DNA of 64,000 bases from Opitutus sp. GAS368 (GTDB lineage Bacteria > Verrucomicrobiota > Verrucomicrobiia > Opitutales > Opitutaceae): assembly GCF_900104925.1 (NCBI RefSeq), contig NZ_LT629735.1, positions 4,013,001-4,077,000 of the forward strand, read 5' to 3'. Numbering within the stretch: position 1 is the first letter of the stretch; each line of letters opens with the position of its first letter. The notes below the pieces were generated by a model that saw only the letters and a list, made by a program, of their open reading frames with translations, made no database searches and was not told the DNA's origin. A program made the translations under genes and the position numbers. Shown piece by piece: positions 27,096 to 35,730 of the stretch.

Positions 27096-27643
27096 GCGCC
27101 CCCTACCTCGGCCAGGATTGCACCACGCCCTACCCGAAGTCGGCCGTCATTGGCCGCTGGCTGTGGCTGGTCGTCCAATCCACGCTGTTCCGCTGGAGTC
27201 CCCGCCCGTTCCACGGTTTCCGCGCGGCGTTGCTGCGCCTGTTCGGCGCCGACATCACCGGTCCGGTCGTGATTTTCCCCACCGCCCGCGTCGTCTTTCC
27301 GAAAAACCTCTCGCTCGCGCCGCACAGCATGGTCGGCCCGCACGTCAACCTCTACAACCTCGCCCGCATCCGCCTCGAGACCGGCGCCAACCTGAGCCAG
27401 CACTGCCACCTGTGCGCCGGCACGCACGATTTCACGCAATGGTCCATGCCGCTGGTCACCAAGCCGATCGTCATCGGCCCCAACGTCTGGCTCGGGGCCG
27501 ACGTCTTTGTCGGCCCCGGCGTCACGATCGGCGAACTCTGCGTCGTCGGCGCCCGCTCGGTCGTGGTGAAGGACCTGCCCGCCCGGCAGGTTTGCGTCGG
27601 CTCGCCGTGTCGCCCGGTCAAGCCCCGGCCCGACCCGGTCTGA
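27092..27643 (+). CDS. WcaF-like hexapeptide acetyltransferase
   Basis: 183 residues with a GTG start at 27092 overlapping the preceding TGA. The C-terminal half is a left-handed beta-helix (VIGPNVWLGADVFVGPGVTI) with a catalytic-type histidine in CAGTHDFTQ. The N-terminal segment SVAL-like FRAALLRLFGADI is typical of WcaF, the colanic acid acetyltransferase. Third putative acyl-modifying enzyme of the locus. Confidence 0.85.
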   Translation: MSAPYLGQDCTTPYPKSAVIGRWLWLVVQSTLFRWSPRPFHGFRAALLRLFGADITGPVVIFPTARVVFPKNLSLAPHSMVGPHVNLYNLARIRLETGANLSQHCHLCAGTHDFTQWSMPLVTKPIVIGPNVWLGADVFVGPGVTIGELCVVGARSVVVKDLPARQVCVGSPCRPVKPRPDPV

Positions 27644-27649
27644 ATTGTC

Positions 27650-28098
27650 ACCACGACGGCACGACGACACCACGATGAAGCCCATCACCTCCCTTTCGGT
27701 TGAGACCGAATCGGTCGCGTCGGGCGCTATTGAATGTGCCTTTAGGGTTCACCGGCAACTGGGACCGGGGCTGCTCGAATCTGTTTATGAGGCCTGTCTC
27801 CTGCACGAACTGAAAAAATCAGGACTTCGATTCGAAAGCCAAAAAATCCTTCCTGTGATCTATGATGACCTGAAGTTGGAAACCGGTTTACGGCTCGATG
27901 TCGTCGTGCAGGAACAAGTCGTCTTGGAGCTCAAAGCCGTGGAGGCGTTGCTGCCGATTCATCAAGCGCAGGTGCTCACTTATCTAAAGCTGACGGGCTT
28001 CCGTCTCGGCTTGCTCATCAATTTCAACACGGTGCTGCTTAAGGATGGCATCAGGCGCGTGGTGTTGTGACTGCGTTGTGCCGTAGTGTCGTCGTGGT
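27650..28098. mobile_element. inverted-repeat unit carrying a GxxExxY gene
   Basis: The left arm (27650-27674) and the reverse complement of the right arm (28074-28098) match at 21 of 25 positions. Both have CACG-like motifs about every 8-9 bases, starting ACCACGACG. The only gene inside starts at 27675, immediately after the left arm, and ends at 28070, four bases before the right arm. The unit is markedly less GC-rich than its neighbours and interrupts the polysaccharide locus. It looks inserted; no target duplication could be recognised. Confidence 0.6.
27675..28070 (+). CDS. GxxExxY family protein (PD-(D/E)XK-like)
   Basis: 131 residues. The name-giving motif is G32-x2-E35-x2-Y38 in GPGLLESVYEACL. 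A PD-(D/E)XK-like pattern follows: D75 in GLRLDVVV and E85-L-K87 in VLELKAVE. The biochemical role of this family is unknown; a nuclease-like fold is suggested by these residues. Codons are far less GC-rich than in the flanking transferases, indicating recent acquisition. The ATG at 27675 is preferred over an in-frame GTG-type start at 27645, which would encode repeat sequence. Confidence 0.8.
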   Translation: MKPITSLSVETESVASGAIECAFRVHRQLGPGLLESVYEACLLHELKKSGLRFESQKILPVIYDDLKLETGLRLDVVVQEQVVLELKAVEALLPIHQAQVLTYLKLTGFRLGLLINFNTVLLKDGIRRVVL

Positions 28099-28107
28099 TC
28101 AACTCTA

Positions 28108-29235
28108 ATGCGCGTCTGCCATATTGTGCCCAGCCTTGAGGAGCGTCACGGCGGGCCTTCGCGGTCGGTCCGCGCCCTCGCCAACGCCGGGGCGGCGCTG
28201 GGTGAATCGGTCGAGTTGCTGGCCACCCTTGAGGCGGGCCAGACGGTGGCGGGCGGCGAGGACCTCGCGACGGTCCGCACCTTTCCGCGAGTGGCCCCGC
28301 GCTGGCTTTCGCGTTCGCCGGAGATGCGCCGTTACCTGCAGGACACTCCCGCCGATATCGTGCACCATCACTCGCTCTGGCTGCTGCCGCTGCGCTATGC
28401 CGGCGAGGCGGCGCGCCGGCAATCCGTGCCGCTGGTAATCTCGCCGCGCGGCATGATGAGTGGCTGGGCCTACCGGCACCGGCGCGGCCGCAAGCGCCTG
28501 GCCGAGTGGCTGGTCCATCCCGGCGCCTTCGCCGCCGCGGCCGGCTGGCATGCCACCAGCCCGGAGGAACGCGCTGACATCCAAGCCCTCGGGTTCAAGC
28601 AGCCGGTCTGCGTCTCGCCCAACGGCGTGTCGTTGCCGGGCGAGGCCGAACTCGCCGCCGCCCGCGCCGCCTGGCACCAGCTCTGCCCCGCGACCCGGGC
28701 GCGGCCCGTCGCGCTCTTCTATTCGCGCCTGCACCGGAAAAAGCGCGTGCGCGAGCTGATCGACCTTTGGCTGGCCGCCTCGCGCGGCGACTGGCTGCTG
28801 CTCGTTGTGGGTGTCGCGGAGGACTACACTCCCGCCGAACTCGCCGCGAATGTGGCCGCGGCAGGCGCGCAGGACCGCGTGGCGGTCTTTGACGGCGCCG
28901 GCCGGCCACCGCCCTACGCGGCGGCCTCGTTGTTCGTGCTGCCGTCCCATTCGGAAAATTTCGGCCTGGTCATCGCCGAGGCCCTCGCCGCCGGAGTGCC
29001 CGCGCTGGTGACCGACACGACCCCTTGGACAGGTCTCGCCAAGAGCGGCTGCGGCTGGTGCACGCCGTGGGAAAACTACGGCACCGCGCTAACGGCGGCG
29101 CTGGCCACCCCCGCCGCCGAACTGACCGCAATGGGCCGGCGCGGCCGCGACTGGACCGCCCGTGAGTTTTCCTGGGCGCGGGCCGCCGGCCTGCTCAATG
29201 AATTCTACCGCCACCTCCGCCATGAGCGCCGCTGA
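28108..29235 (+). CDS. glycosyltransferase family 4
   Basis: 375 residues. The N-terminus VCHIVPSLEERHGGPSRSVRAL carries the glycine loop, IVHHHSLW is a typical middle segment, and the C-terminal signature is in HSENFGLVIAEALAAGVPALV (E-x7-E). It resumes the locus after the GxxExxY unit and overlaps the next gene by 14 bases. Confidence 0.88.
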   Translation: MRVCHIVPSLEERHGGPSRSVRALANAGAALGESVELLATLEAGQTVAGGEDLATVRTFPRVAPRWLSRSPEMRRYLQDTPADIVHHHSLWLLPLRYAGEAARRQSVPLVISPRGMMSGWAYRHRRGRKRLAEWLVHPGAFAAAAGWHATSPEERADIQALGFKQPVCVSPNGVSLPGEAELAAARAAWHQLCPATRARPVALFYSRLHRKKRVRELIDLWLAASRGDWLLLVVGVAEDYTPAELAANVAAAGAQDRVAVFDGAGRPPPYAAASLFVLPSHSENFGLVIAEALAAGVPALVTDTTPWTGLAKSGCGWCTPWENYGTALTAALATPAAELTAMGRRGRDWTAREFSWARAAGLLNEFYRHLRHERR

Positions 29236-30673
29236 CCCCACCCATCGCCGTCGCAGCGCCGGCTGGCTGGAAAAGCTGGTGCTGTTTCACTTCGGCAGCC
29301 TCCTGGTTTTCACCACGTGGGCCTTCGGCGGGCAGGCGCCCTGGGTGCGGCAAGGCATCGCCGGCTGGGGTGCCGGGGGCGTGCTGCTGTTCATCGTGGC
29401 CTGCGTGCGCCGGAACAAATCCACCGGCGACCAGCCCTGGCCGGCGCTGCGCTATCTCTGGCCGCTGTGGCTCTACGACCTGCTCGTGATCATCAGCTGC
29501 TTCAACCCGGGCTTCAAGGAGCAGATGATTGCGGGTGAGCGCTCGCTGGTCATGGCCAATCCCATCCCCTGGCTGCCGACCGCGGCACTGCCGGGGCTGG
29601 CGTGGAAGGAGCTGTGGCAGTTCAACGTCATCGTGCTGTCCTGCTTCAACCTGTTCCTCGTGCTGCCCGGCCGCCGGTTCGTGCGCGGCGTCCTTTTCCT
29701 GATTGGCGGCAACGCCGTCTCGCTGGCCGTGTTCGGCACCTTTCAGAAACTCGCCGGGGCCAAGGGACTGTGGTTTGGCCTCGTGGCGTCGCCCAACAGC
29801 CGCTTCTTCTCCACCTTCATCTACCACAACCACTGGGGCGCGTTCACCCTGCTGAACACGGCCGTGTGCCTCGCCCTGCTCTTCCACGCCCTTCGCCGCG
29901 GCGGCCAGCGCGATCTCTGGCATTCCCCCGTCCTGATGGGGGCCGTCGTCACCCTGTTGCTGGCCGCCTCGGTGCCGCTTAGCGCCTCGCGCTCCTGCAC
30001 CGTGCTCATCGGGCTGCTCTTGCTGGGCGCCCTGACGCACTTCCTGCTCCGGGTCGTCCGGCGGCAGCGAGAGCGGCACGCGTCGGTCCTGCTGCCGGTC
30101 GCAAGCATTGTCCTGGCGGCGCTGCTCGCCGCCACCGCCATCGCGTGGCTGGGCCGCGGCGCCATTGCCCAGCGGTTGGAGCAAACCACTGCGCAGCTCG
30201 CGCCGGGCGCCCGGGAAGTCACCTTCGGCTCCCGGCTCACGCTTTATCGTGACACCTGGCGCATGGCGTCAGAAAAGCCCTGGTTCGGCTGGGGTTTGGA
30301 AAGCTACGCCCACGTCTTCCGTGTCTTCAACACCCAGCGCACCACGGAGATCGTCTTCTGGATCCCCTTCTACGCCGAGGCCCACAACGACTGGCTGCAA
30401 TCGCTGGCCGAGGTCGGTTTCGTGGGCACCGGCTTGCTGGCCCTGCTCGTCCTGCTGCCCCTGTGCGCGATCCCCTGGCGCCGGGCCGGATCGACCGTGC
30501 CGCGCTATCTCCTGACCGGCTGCGGCCTCGTGCTGCTCTACGCGTGGGTCGAATTCCCCTTCGCCAATCCCGCCGTCATGCTCACCTTCTGCGCCCTGTT
30601 CTACTGCGCCCTGCGCTACGCACAGCTGGAACTGCAGGCCCAGCGGGAAGAGGCGGGTTCCAGCCATGGCTGA
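29222..30673 (+). CDS. O-antigen ligase/polymerase family membrane protein
   Basis: 483 residues with about eleven helices. The segment FYAEAHNDWLQSLAEVGFVG near residue 390 is the conserved Wzy_C-type motif of O-antigen ligases (WaaL) and some polymerases. Such proteins transfer glycan from undecaprenyl diphosphate to lipid A-core or protein. Together with the polymerase-like gene at 23208 it is the second Wzy/WaaL-type protein of the locus. The start is inside the end of the previous gene. Confidence 0.83.
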   Translation: MSAADPTHRRRSAGWLEKLVLFHFGSLLVFTTWAFGGQAPWVRQGIAGWGAGGVLLFIVACVRRNKSTGDQPWPALRYLWPLWLYDLLVIISCFNPGFKEQMIAGERSLVMANPIPWLPTAALPGLAWKELWQFNVIVLSCFNLFLVLPGRRFVRGVLFLIGGNAVSLAVFGTFQKLAGAKGLWFGLVASPNSRFFSTFIYHNHWGAFTLLNTAVCLALLFHALRRGGQRDLWHSPVLMGAVVTLLLAASVPLSASRSCTVLIGLLLLGALTHFLLRVVRRQRERHASVLLPVASIVLAALLAATAIAWLGRGAIAQRLEQTTAQLAPGAREVTFGSRLTLYRDTWRMASEKPWFGWGLESYAHVFRVFNTQRTTEIVFWIPFYAEAHNDWLQSLAEVGFVGTGLLALLVLLPLCAIPWRRAGSTVPRYLLTGCGLVLLYAWVEFPFANPAVMLTFCALFYCALRYAQLELQAQREEAGSSHG

Positions 30674-31499
30674 CTCCCCGCCGGTCTCCATCCTCATCCT
30701 CACGCTCAATGAGGAGAAAAAACTTCCCGCCTGCCTGGCGGCCGTGGCGCGCTTTGACGATATCGTCGTGCTCGACTCCGGCTCGACCGACCGGACCGCG
30801 GCAGTGGCCCGGGCCGCCGGCGCCCGCGTTTTTGTCAACCCGTTCCGGGACTTTGCCAGCCAGCGCAACCATGCCCACGAGACGATCGCGTTCAAGCACC
30901 CCTGGGTGCTTCACCTCGATGCGGATGAGATCATGATGCCCGAACTGGCGGCCGAGTGCACCACGCTGGACCCGGCCGCCCCGCTGGACGGTTATTACAT
31001 CGCCCCGCGCATGATGTTTCACGGCAACTGGCTGCGCCGCTGCACCGATTTCCCCGCCTGGCAGGCGCGCTGCGTGCGGGCCCGCGGCTTCCGTTTCATC
31101 CAGACCGGCCACGGCCAGCGGGAGGCGCCGGAGATGCGCATGGGCCGGCTCGCGGGCAATTATCTGCACGACATTTCCGTCGACGACATCGCCGAGTGGG
31201 AGGCCCGTCACCAGCGCTACGCCCGCCAAGAGGCGAGCCAGTTCCTCGCCGCGCCCGAGACGCTCGGACAGACCTTGCAAAAACTCCTCGCCGGCGCGCC
31301 GCTCGCGCGCCGGCGCGCGCTCAAGCGCCTGAGCTACCACCTGCCGGCCCGGCCGCTCATGCGTCTGCTCTACCAGTATGTGCTGCGCGGCGGCTTCCTG
31401 GATGGTGCCGGCGCCTGGCGCTACTGCCTCCTGCTGGCCCGCTATGAGCGGATCGCCGCGGCCGAAATCAAGCGCCAGCGCGCTGCCGGGCATGGATAA
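30666..31499 (+). CDS. glycosyltransferase family 2 (WaaE/KdtX-like)
   Basis: 277 residues. SILILTLNEEKKLPACLAAV, VVLDSGSTDRTAAVA, NPFRDFASQRNHAH and VLHLDADEIMMPEL form the signature of the WaaE/KdtX branch of GT2, which adds hexose or heptose residues to lipopolysaccharide cores and related glycans. Overlaps its neighbours by 8 bases at each end. Confidence 0.88.
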   Translation: MADSPPVSILILTLNEEKKLPACLAAVARFDDIVVLDSGSTDRTAAVARAAGARVFVNPFRDFASQRNHAHETIAFKHPWVLHLDADEIMMPELAAECTTLDPAAPLDGYYIAPRMMFHGNWLRRCTDFPAWQARCVRARGFRFIQTGHGQREAPEMRMGRLAGNYLHDISVDDIAEWEARHQRYARQEASQFLAAPETLGQTLQKLLAGAPLARRRALKRLSYHLPARPLMRLLYQYVLRGGFLDGAGAWRYCLLLARYERIAAAEIKRQRAAGHG

Positions 31500-32685
31500 A
31501 CCGCGCCTGATCCTGGTCAACCGCGTCTACTGGCCCTCGACCGCGGCCACGGCCCAGCTGCTCACCGACTTGGCGGAGGGTCTGGCCGCCCGCGGCTGGC
31601 CGGTGCACGTCATCGCCGCCGGCGAGGCCTCGACCCGCCACAAGGGCGTGACCATTCATCGCACCGGCGGGAGCGACCGGCACGGCGGCTTGTTCTCGCG
31701 ACTGGTCAATTACGGGCATTTTCGTCGCGAAGCCCGACGGCAGCTCGCCGCGCTGCTCCAGCCGGGTGATGTTGTCGTGGTCATGACCGACCCGCCGATG
31801 CTCGGGGCCGCCCTGACCGGCCTGGCCGGGCAGCGCGGGGCGTCCGTCGTCCACTGGATCCAGGACATCTACCCGGAGATTGTCTCGGCGCATGTCGGCG
31901 CGCTCGCGGCCCTGCCGCTCAGTCCCTTGCGGGCCCGGCGCGATGCGGCGTGGCGCGCGGCCCGCGCCTGCGTGACCCTGGGCGAGGACATGGCGCAACT
32001 GGTGCGGGAGCGCCAGGTGCCGGCGGACCGCATCGCCCTCGTGCCCAATTGGGCGCCGCGCGAGCTGCATGAACCGGCCGCAACGGAAGCCATCACCGCG
32101 CGTCGCCTGGCCTGGGGCGTGGGCGACAAGTTCGTCATCGCCTACTCCGGCAACCTCGGACGCGTGCACGAGTTCACCGCCGTGCTCGCGGCCGCCGAAC
32201 GCCTGAAGGCGCAGCGCAACATCGTCTTCCTGTTCATCGGCACCGGGGCCCGCTTCGAGGAGATCCGCACGGCGGCCGCCGCGCGTGGGCTGGACAATGT
32301 CCGGTTGCTCCCGCCCGCGCCACGCGCCGAACTCGCCGCCGCCCTCGCCGCCGCGGACGTCCAGCTGGTGACGCTCAAGCCCGCGTTCGGCCGGCTGGTC
32401 TATCCCAGCAAGCTCGCCGGCGTCCTGGCGGCCGCCCGTCCCGTGCTGTTCGTCGGGCCGCCGGAAGGCGAAATCGCCCGGTTTCTGGCGCGCGCGCAAT
32501 GCGGCGCGGCCGTCGGCCCCGATGACGGGACCCGCCTGGCCGGCTTGATCGCCGAATGGCGCGCCGACCCGGCGCGTTGTGCGCACCTCGGCCGGCAGGC
32601 GCGCGCCGCCTACGAGCGCCATTTCACCTTTGATTCGGCCCTGGCGGCTTGGGAGACGATCCTGCACCACGCCCGAGGAAAGTAG
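31492..32685 (+). CDS. glycosyltransferase family 4 (WcaI/WbuB-like)
   Basis: 397 residues. The N-terminus LILVNRVYWPSTAATAQLL and HWIQDIYPE near residue 122 match the WcaI/WbuB type of fucose or amino-sugar transferase. KFVIAYSGNLGRVHEFTAVL opens the C-terminal domain. The stop codon TAG (32683-32685) is part of a hairpin repeat that begins at the same place. Confidence 0.87.
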   Translation: MDKPRLILVNRVYWPSTAATAQLLTDLAEGLAARGWPVHVIAAGEASTRHKGVTIHRTGGSDRHGGLFSRLVNYGHFRREARRQLAALLQPGDVVVVMTDPPMLGAALTGLAGQRGASVVHWIQDIYPEIVSAHVGALAALPLSPLRARRDAAWRAARACVTLGEDMAQLVRERQVPADRIALVPNWAPRELHEPAATEAITARRLAWGVGDKFVIAYSGNLGRVHEFTAVLAAAERLKAQRNIVFLFIGTGARFEEIRTAAAARGLDNVRLLPPAPRAELAAALAAADVQLVTLKPAFGRLVYPSKLAGVLAAARPVLFVGPPEGEIARFLARAQCGAAVGPDDGTRLAGLIAEWRADPARCAHLGRQARAAYERHFTFDSALAAWETILHHARGK

Positions 32686-32710
32686 GTCGGGCCCATAAAG
32701 CCCGACCTAC
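32682..32710. repeat. GTAG-headed hairpin repeat
   Basis: Perfect 11-base arms (GTAGGTCGGGC at 32682-32692, GCCCGACCTAC at 32700-32710) around a 7-base loop. It contains the stop codon of the preceding transferase gene. It may act as an attenuator or terminator in front of the last gene of the locus, but there is no T-run. Confidence 0.75.
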
Positions 32711-32779
32711 GGCACAAACCGAGGCCGGGACCCGAAGTTCAGTTGCTATGAGGGGAAACCGCCGCGTAATGCTCACGCC

Positions 32780-34153
32780 ATGATCCAGGGAAGAACCATC
32801 ACCTTCATCCTCGTCCTGCTGGACGCGCTCGCGGTGGTGGTGGCGTTCAACAGCGTCGCCTGGGCGTGGGGCGTGCTGCAGTGGGAGGGATTCATCCTGG
32901 TGCCGCTGGCCCTGCCCGCGTTGATGCACTTTCTGGCCGTCTATCTCATCGATGGCTACAATCCGCGGACGGACATGATGTCGGTCACCTATACCAGCCT
33001 GCACACCATCGCGCTGGTCTTCGTCCTGCTGTTCACGCTGCTGCTCACCTACGCCTTCATTCCGGCGGGTTTCGCCCTGCAGGTCAGCCGCCTCGTCATC
33101 ACGGGCTCCTGCCTGACGCTGATCCCGGTCACCCTGCTCTACCGGCGGTTTTTCTACCAGCGGCAGCTGGCGCACAAGCAGCAGCGCTATTTCCTGTTTC
33201 TGGGCACGCCGGAGAACTGCGTGGCCTTCAAGGAAGAATGCCGCAAGACCGGCATGCAGCAGTCCGTGCTCTACGCCACGCACTCCACCTTCGCCCGCGC
33301 CCTCACCCCGGCCACCCCCGCGGCCTCCGCGCCCCCCTTCGGCGACGTGGCGCACTACCTCGAGGAATACGAGGGCAATCTCGACGCCATCATCCTCCGC
33401 GAGACCAGCCAGGCCCTCCCGCCGGCGGTGGCCCAGAAACTGATGGAGTTGCATTTCTCCGGCGTGCCGACCTACACGCTCGAGCTGTTTCATGAGGTTT
33501 ACTGGCGGAAAATCCCGCTCTACCGGCTGAACCAGACCTGGCTGTTTCAGGAAGGCTTCCAGATTGCCCGCGAACCGGTCTTCGAGCGCCTCAAGCGCAT
33601 CAGCGACATCGGGCTGGCCGCCTTCGGCCTGCTGCTGGCGCTGCCGTTCTTCCCGTTCGTGGCGGCGGCGATCTGGCTCGATGACCGCGGGCCGGTCTTC
33701 TTCCGCCAGCCGCGCGTCGGCCGGAACCGCGTGCTCTTTGCCATCGTCAAGCTCCGCACCATGCGCGTGGGCGGCACCGGCAGCGACTATACGCAGAAGA
33801 ACGACAACCGCATCACCCGCCTCGGCCGCTTCCTCCGCGCCAGCCGGCTCGACGAGGTGCCGCAGCTCTGGAATGTCCTCGTCGGCGACATGAGCCTGAT
33901 CGGGCCGCGCGCCGAGTGGGTGCGGCTCGTCGAGGAGTATGAGAAGCAGATCCCGTGTTATCACTTCCGTCACCTGGTGAAACCGGGCATCACCGGCTGG
34001 GCCCAGGTGAACTATCCCTACGGGGCCAACCTCGAGGACACGCTCCGGAAACTGGAATACGATCTCTACTACATCCGCTATTTCTCGTTCGTGCTCGATG
34101 CCTCCATCGTCCTGAAGACGATTCACATCATGCTTTTTGGCAAGGGCCGGTGA
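32780..34153 (+). CDS. polyprenyl-phosphate sugar phosphotransferase (initiating glycosyltransferase)
   Basis: 457 residues of the WbaP/WcaJ (PNPT-like bacterial sugar transferase) type. The N-terminal half has about four hydrophobic segments and a Rossmann-like soluble part. The C-terminal catalytic half (from about residue 270) contains FERLKRISDIGLAAFGLLLALP and KLRTMRV. Then follow RASRLDEVPQLWNVLVGDMS, with catalytic-type Asp/Glu, and GPRAEW. It transfers a sugar-1-phosphate to undecaprenyl phosphate and so starts glycan synthesis. It is the last gene of the locus. Confidence 0.93.
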   Translation: MIQGRTITFILVLLDALAVVVAFNSVAWAWGVLQWEGFILVPLALPALMHFLAVYLIDGYNPRTDMMSVTYTSLHTIALVFVLLFTLLLTYAFIPAGFALQVSRLVITGSCLTLIPVTLLYRRFFYQRQLAHKQQRYFLFLGTPENCVAFKEECRKTGMQQSVLYATHSTFARALTPATPAASAPPFGDVAHYLEEYEGNLDAIILRETSQALPPAVAQKLMELHFSGVPTYTLELFHEVYWRKIPLYRLNQTWLFQEGFQIAREPVFERLKRISDIGLAAFGLLLALPFFPFVAAAIWLDDRGPVFFRQPRVGRNRVLFAIVKLRTMRVGGTGSDYTQKNDNRITRLGRFLRASRLDEVPQLWNVLVGDMSLIGPRAEWVRLVEEYEKQIPCYHFRHLVKPGITGWAQVNYPYGANLEDTLRKLEYDLYYIRYFSFVLDASIVLKTIHIMLFGKGR

Positions 34154-34162
34154 AATACGCCT

Positions 34163-34230
34163 CCCGCGGATTGCGCGGATGCCCCGGATGGCTTTCTTCC
34201 TTAATCAGCGTTCATCCGCGTAATCCGCGG
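34163..34230. repeat. periodic CGCGGAT inverted repeat
   Basis: The left arm (34163-34189) shows CGCGGAT then CCCGGAT-type repeats. The right arm (34209-34230) has the inverse CGTTCATCCGCGTAATCCGC. Same family as 908-983. It marks the downstream boundary of the polysaccharide locus. Confidence 0.58.
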
Positions 34231-34246
34231 AGCATCTTCTCCTTTT

Positions 34247-35632
34247 TTGAAAACCTACGATTTCATCTGCATCGGCGGCGGCAGCGCCGGCTTCAACGCC
34301 GCCCGCGTCGCCGCCGGGCTTGGCCAAAGGGTTGCCGTCATCGATGGCGCCCGGCAGCTCGGCGGTCTCTGCATCCTGCGCGGCTGCATGCCGTCCAAGA
34401 CCCTGATCTACGCCGCCGAGGTCCTGCACCACGCCCGGCACGCGGGCCGCTTCGGCCTGAGGGTCACCGGCGCCCGCGCCGACATGAAGGCGGTGCATGC
34501 CCGCAAGAAGCGCATCATCGCTGATTTCGCCCGTTACCGCGTGGACGCCCTCACCGGTGGCAAGTTCGACCTCTACCGGGCCTACGCGCGTTTCCTGGAC
34601 CCGCATACGCTGGAGCTATCCGACGGCACCAAGCTCCGCGGGCGGCACTTCCTCATCGGCACCGGCTCCAAGGTCAGCGTCCCGCCGGTGCCGGGCCTGA
34701 AGGAGGCCAAGGCCTGGACCAGCGACGACGTGCTCGACCTCGACTTCCTGCCGAAGAGCGTGCTTGTGCTCGGCGGCGGCATCGTCGCCTGCGAGCTGGC
34801 CCAATACCTCAGCCGCATGGGCAGCAAGGTGACGCTCGTCCAGCGCAGCCCCAACATCCTGCGCGACCACTCCGACGACGCCTCCTGCGTCGTGCAGCAG
34901 GCCTTCCGCGACGAGGGCATCGAGCTGTTCACCGACACCAGGCTCCAGTCCGTCGCCGCGGACCGGCACGGCGCCACGGTGAAATTCCACCACGACGGCA
35001 AACTCGTGACGCGCCGCGCCGCACACCTCTTCAACGCCCTCGGCCGCGAACCCAACACCGCCGGCCTTAACCTCGCCGCCGCCGGCGTGAAAACCCGGCC
35101 CGACGGCCAGATCATCATCAACCGCTGGCAGCAGAGCAGCACCCCGCACATCTACGCCGCCGGCGACTGTTCCGGCCCGCACGAGATTGTCCATATCGCG
35201 ATCGAACAGGGCATCCTCGCCGCCCGCCACGCCGTCAAGGCGAAAGGCCTCAAACCCGTGGACTGGTCGCTGCTCCTGAACGTCGTCTTCACCGATCCGC
35301 AGCTCGCCACCATCGGCCGGCTCGAACGCGATCTCGACGCGGCCGGCGTCAGCTATCTCACCGCCTCCCATCCCTTCAACGACCACGGCAAGTCCATCCT
35401 GATGGAGGCCAACTACGGCTACGTGAAGATCATCGCCGAGCCGAAGCGCGGACGCATCCTCGGCGCCGAGATCGTCGGCAAGGACGCCGGCGAGCTGATC
35501 CACGCCTTTTCCACCGCCCTCGCCCTGCGCGCCACGGTGCGCGACATGCTGCGCGCTCCCTGGTATCACCCGACGCTGGCCGAGATCGTCACCTACCCGC
35601 TCGAGGAGATCGCGGACAAGCTGGCGAAATAA
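34247..35632 (+). CDS. FAD-dependent pyridine nucleotide disulfide oxidoreductase
   Basis: 461 residues related to dihydrolipoamide dehydrogenase and mercuric reductase. The FAD site is ICIGGGSAGFNAAR. The redox-active pair is C42-x4-C47 in GLCILRGCMPSK. The NAD site is VLVLGGGIVACELAQYLSRMG, and the second FAD strand is IYAAGDCSG. The C-terminal HPTLAE segment provides the base. The start is TTG at 34247. The substrate cannot be told. A terminator follows at 35651. Confidence 0.88.
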   Translation: MKTYDFICIGGGSAGFNAARVAAGLGQRVAVIDGARQLGGLCILRGCMPSKTLIYAAEVLHHARHAGRFGLRVTGARADMKAVHARKKRIIADFARYRVDALTGGKFDLYRAYARFLDPHTLELSDGTKLRGRHFLIGTGSKVSVPPVPGLKEAKAWTSDDVLDLDFLPKSVLVLGGGIVACELAQYLSRMGSKVTLVQRSPNILRDHSDDASCVVQQAFRDEGIELFTDTRLQSVAADRHGATVKFHHDGKLVTRRAAHLFNALGREPNTAGLNLAAAGVKTRPDGQIIINRWQQSSTPHIYAAGDCSGPHEIVHIAIEQGILAARHAVKAKGLKPVDWSLLLNVVFTDPQLATIGRLERDLDAAGVSYLTASHPFNDHGKSILMEANYGYVKIIAEPKRGRILGAEIVGKDAGELIHAFSTALALRATVRDMLRAPWYHPTLAEIVTYPLEEIADKLAK

Positions 35633-35650
35633 TCGCCGCCCTTCCCCGCC

Positions 35651-35680
35651 AAGGCGCGCCCATCCGGCGCGCCTTTTATA
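35651..35680 (+). terminator. intrinsic terminator after the flavin reductase gene
   Basis: A perfect 10-bp stem (AAGGCGCGCC at 35651-35660, GGCGCGCCTT at 35666-35675) with a 5-base loop, followed by TTTTATATT. It is 19 bases after the stop and is the clearest terminator on this strand. Confidence 0.85.
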
Positions 35681-35730
35681 TTGCTGTTTTTCCGGTTGCA
35701 CGCCGCGCCCGCGGCCCCTCGACTCGCCCC

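Noticed and set aside
27645-27674. Earlier start for the GxxExxY gene
   Set aside because: The ten extra residues are encoded by the inverted-repeat arm.
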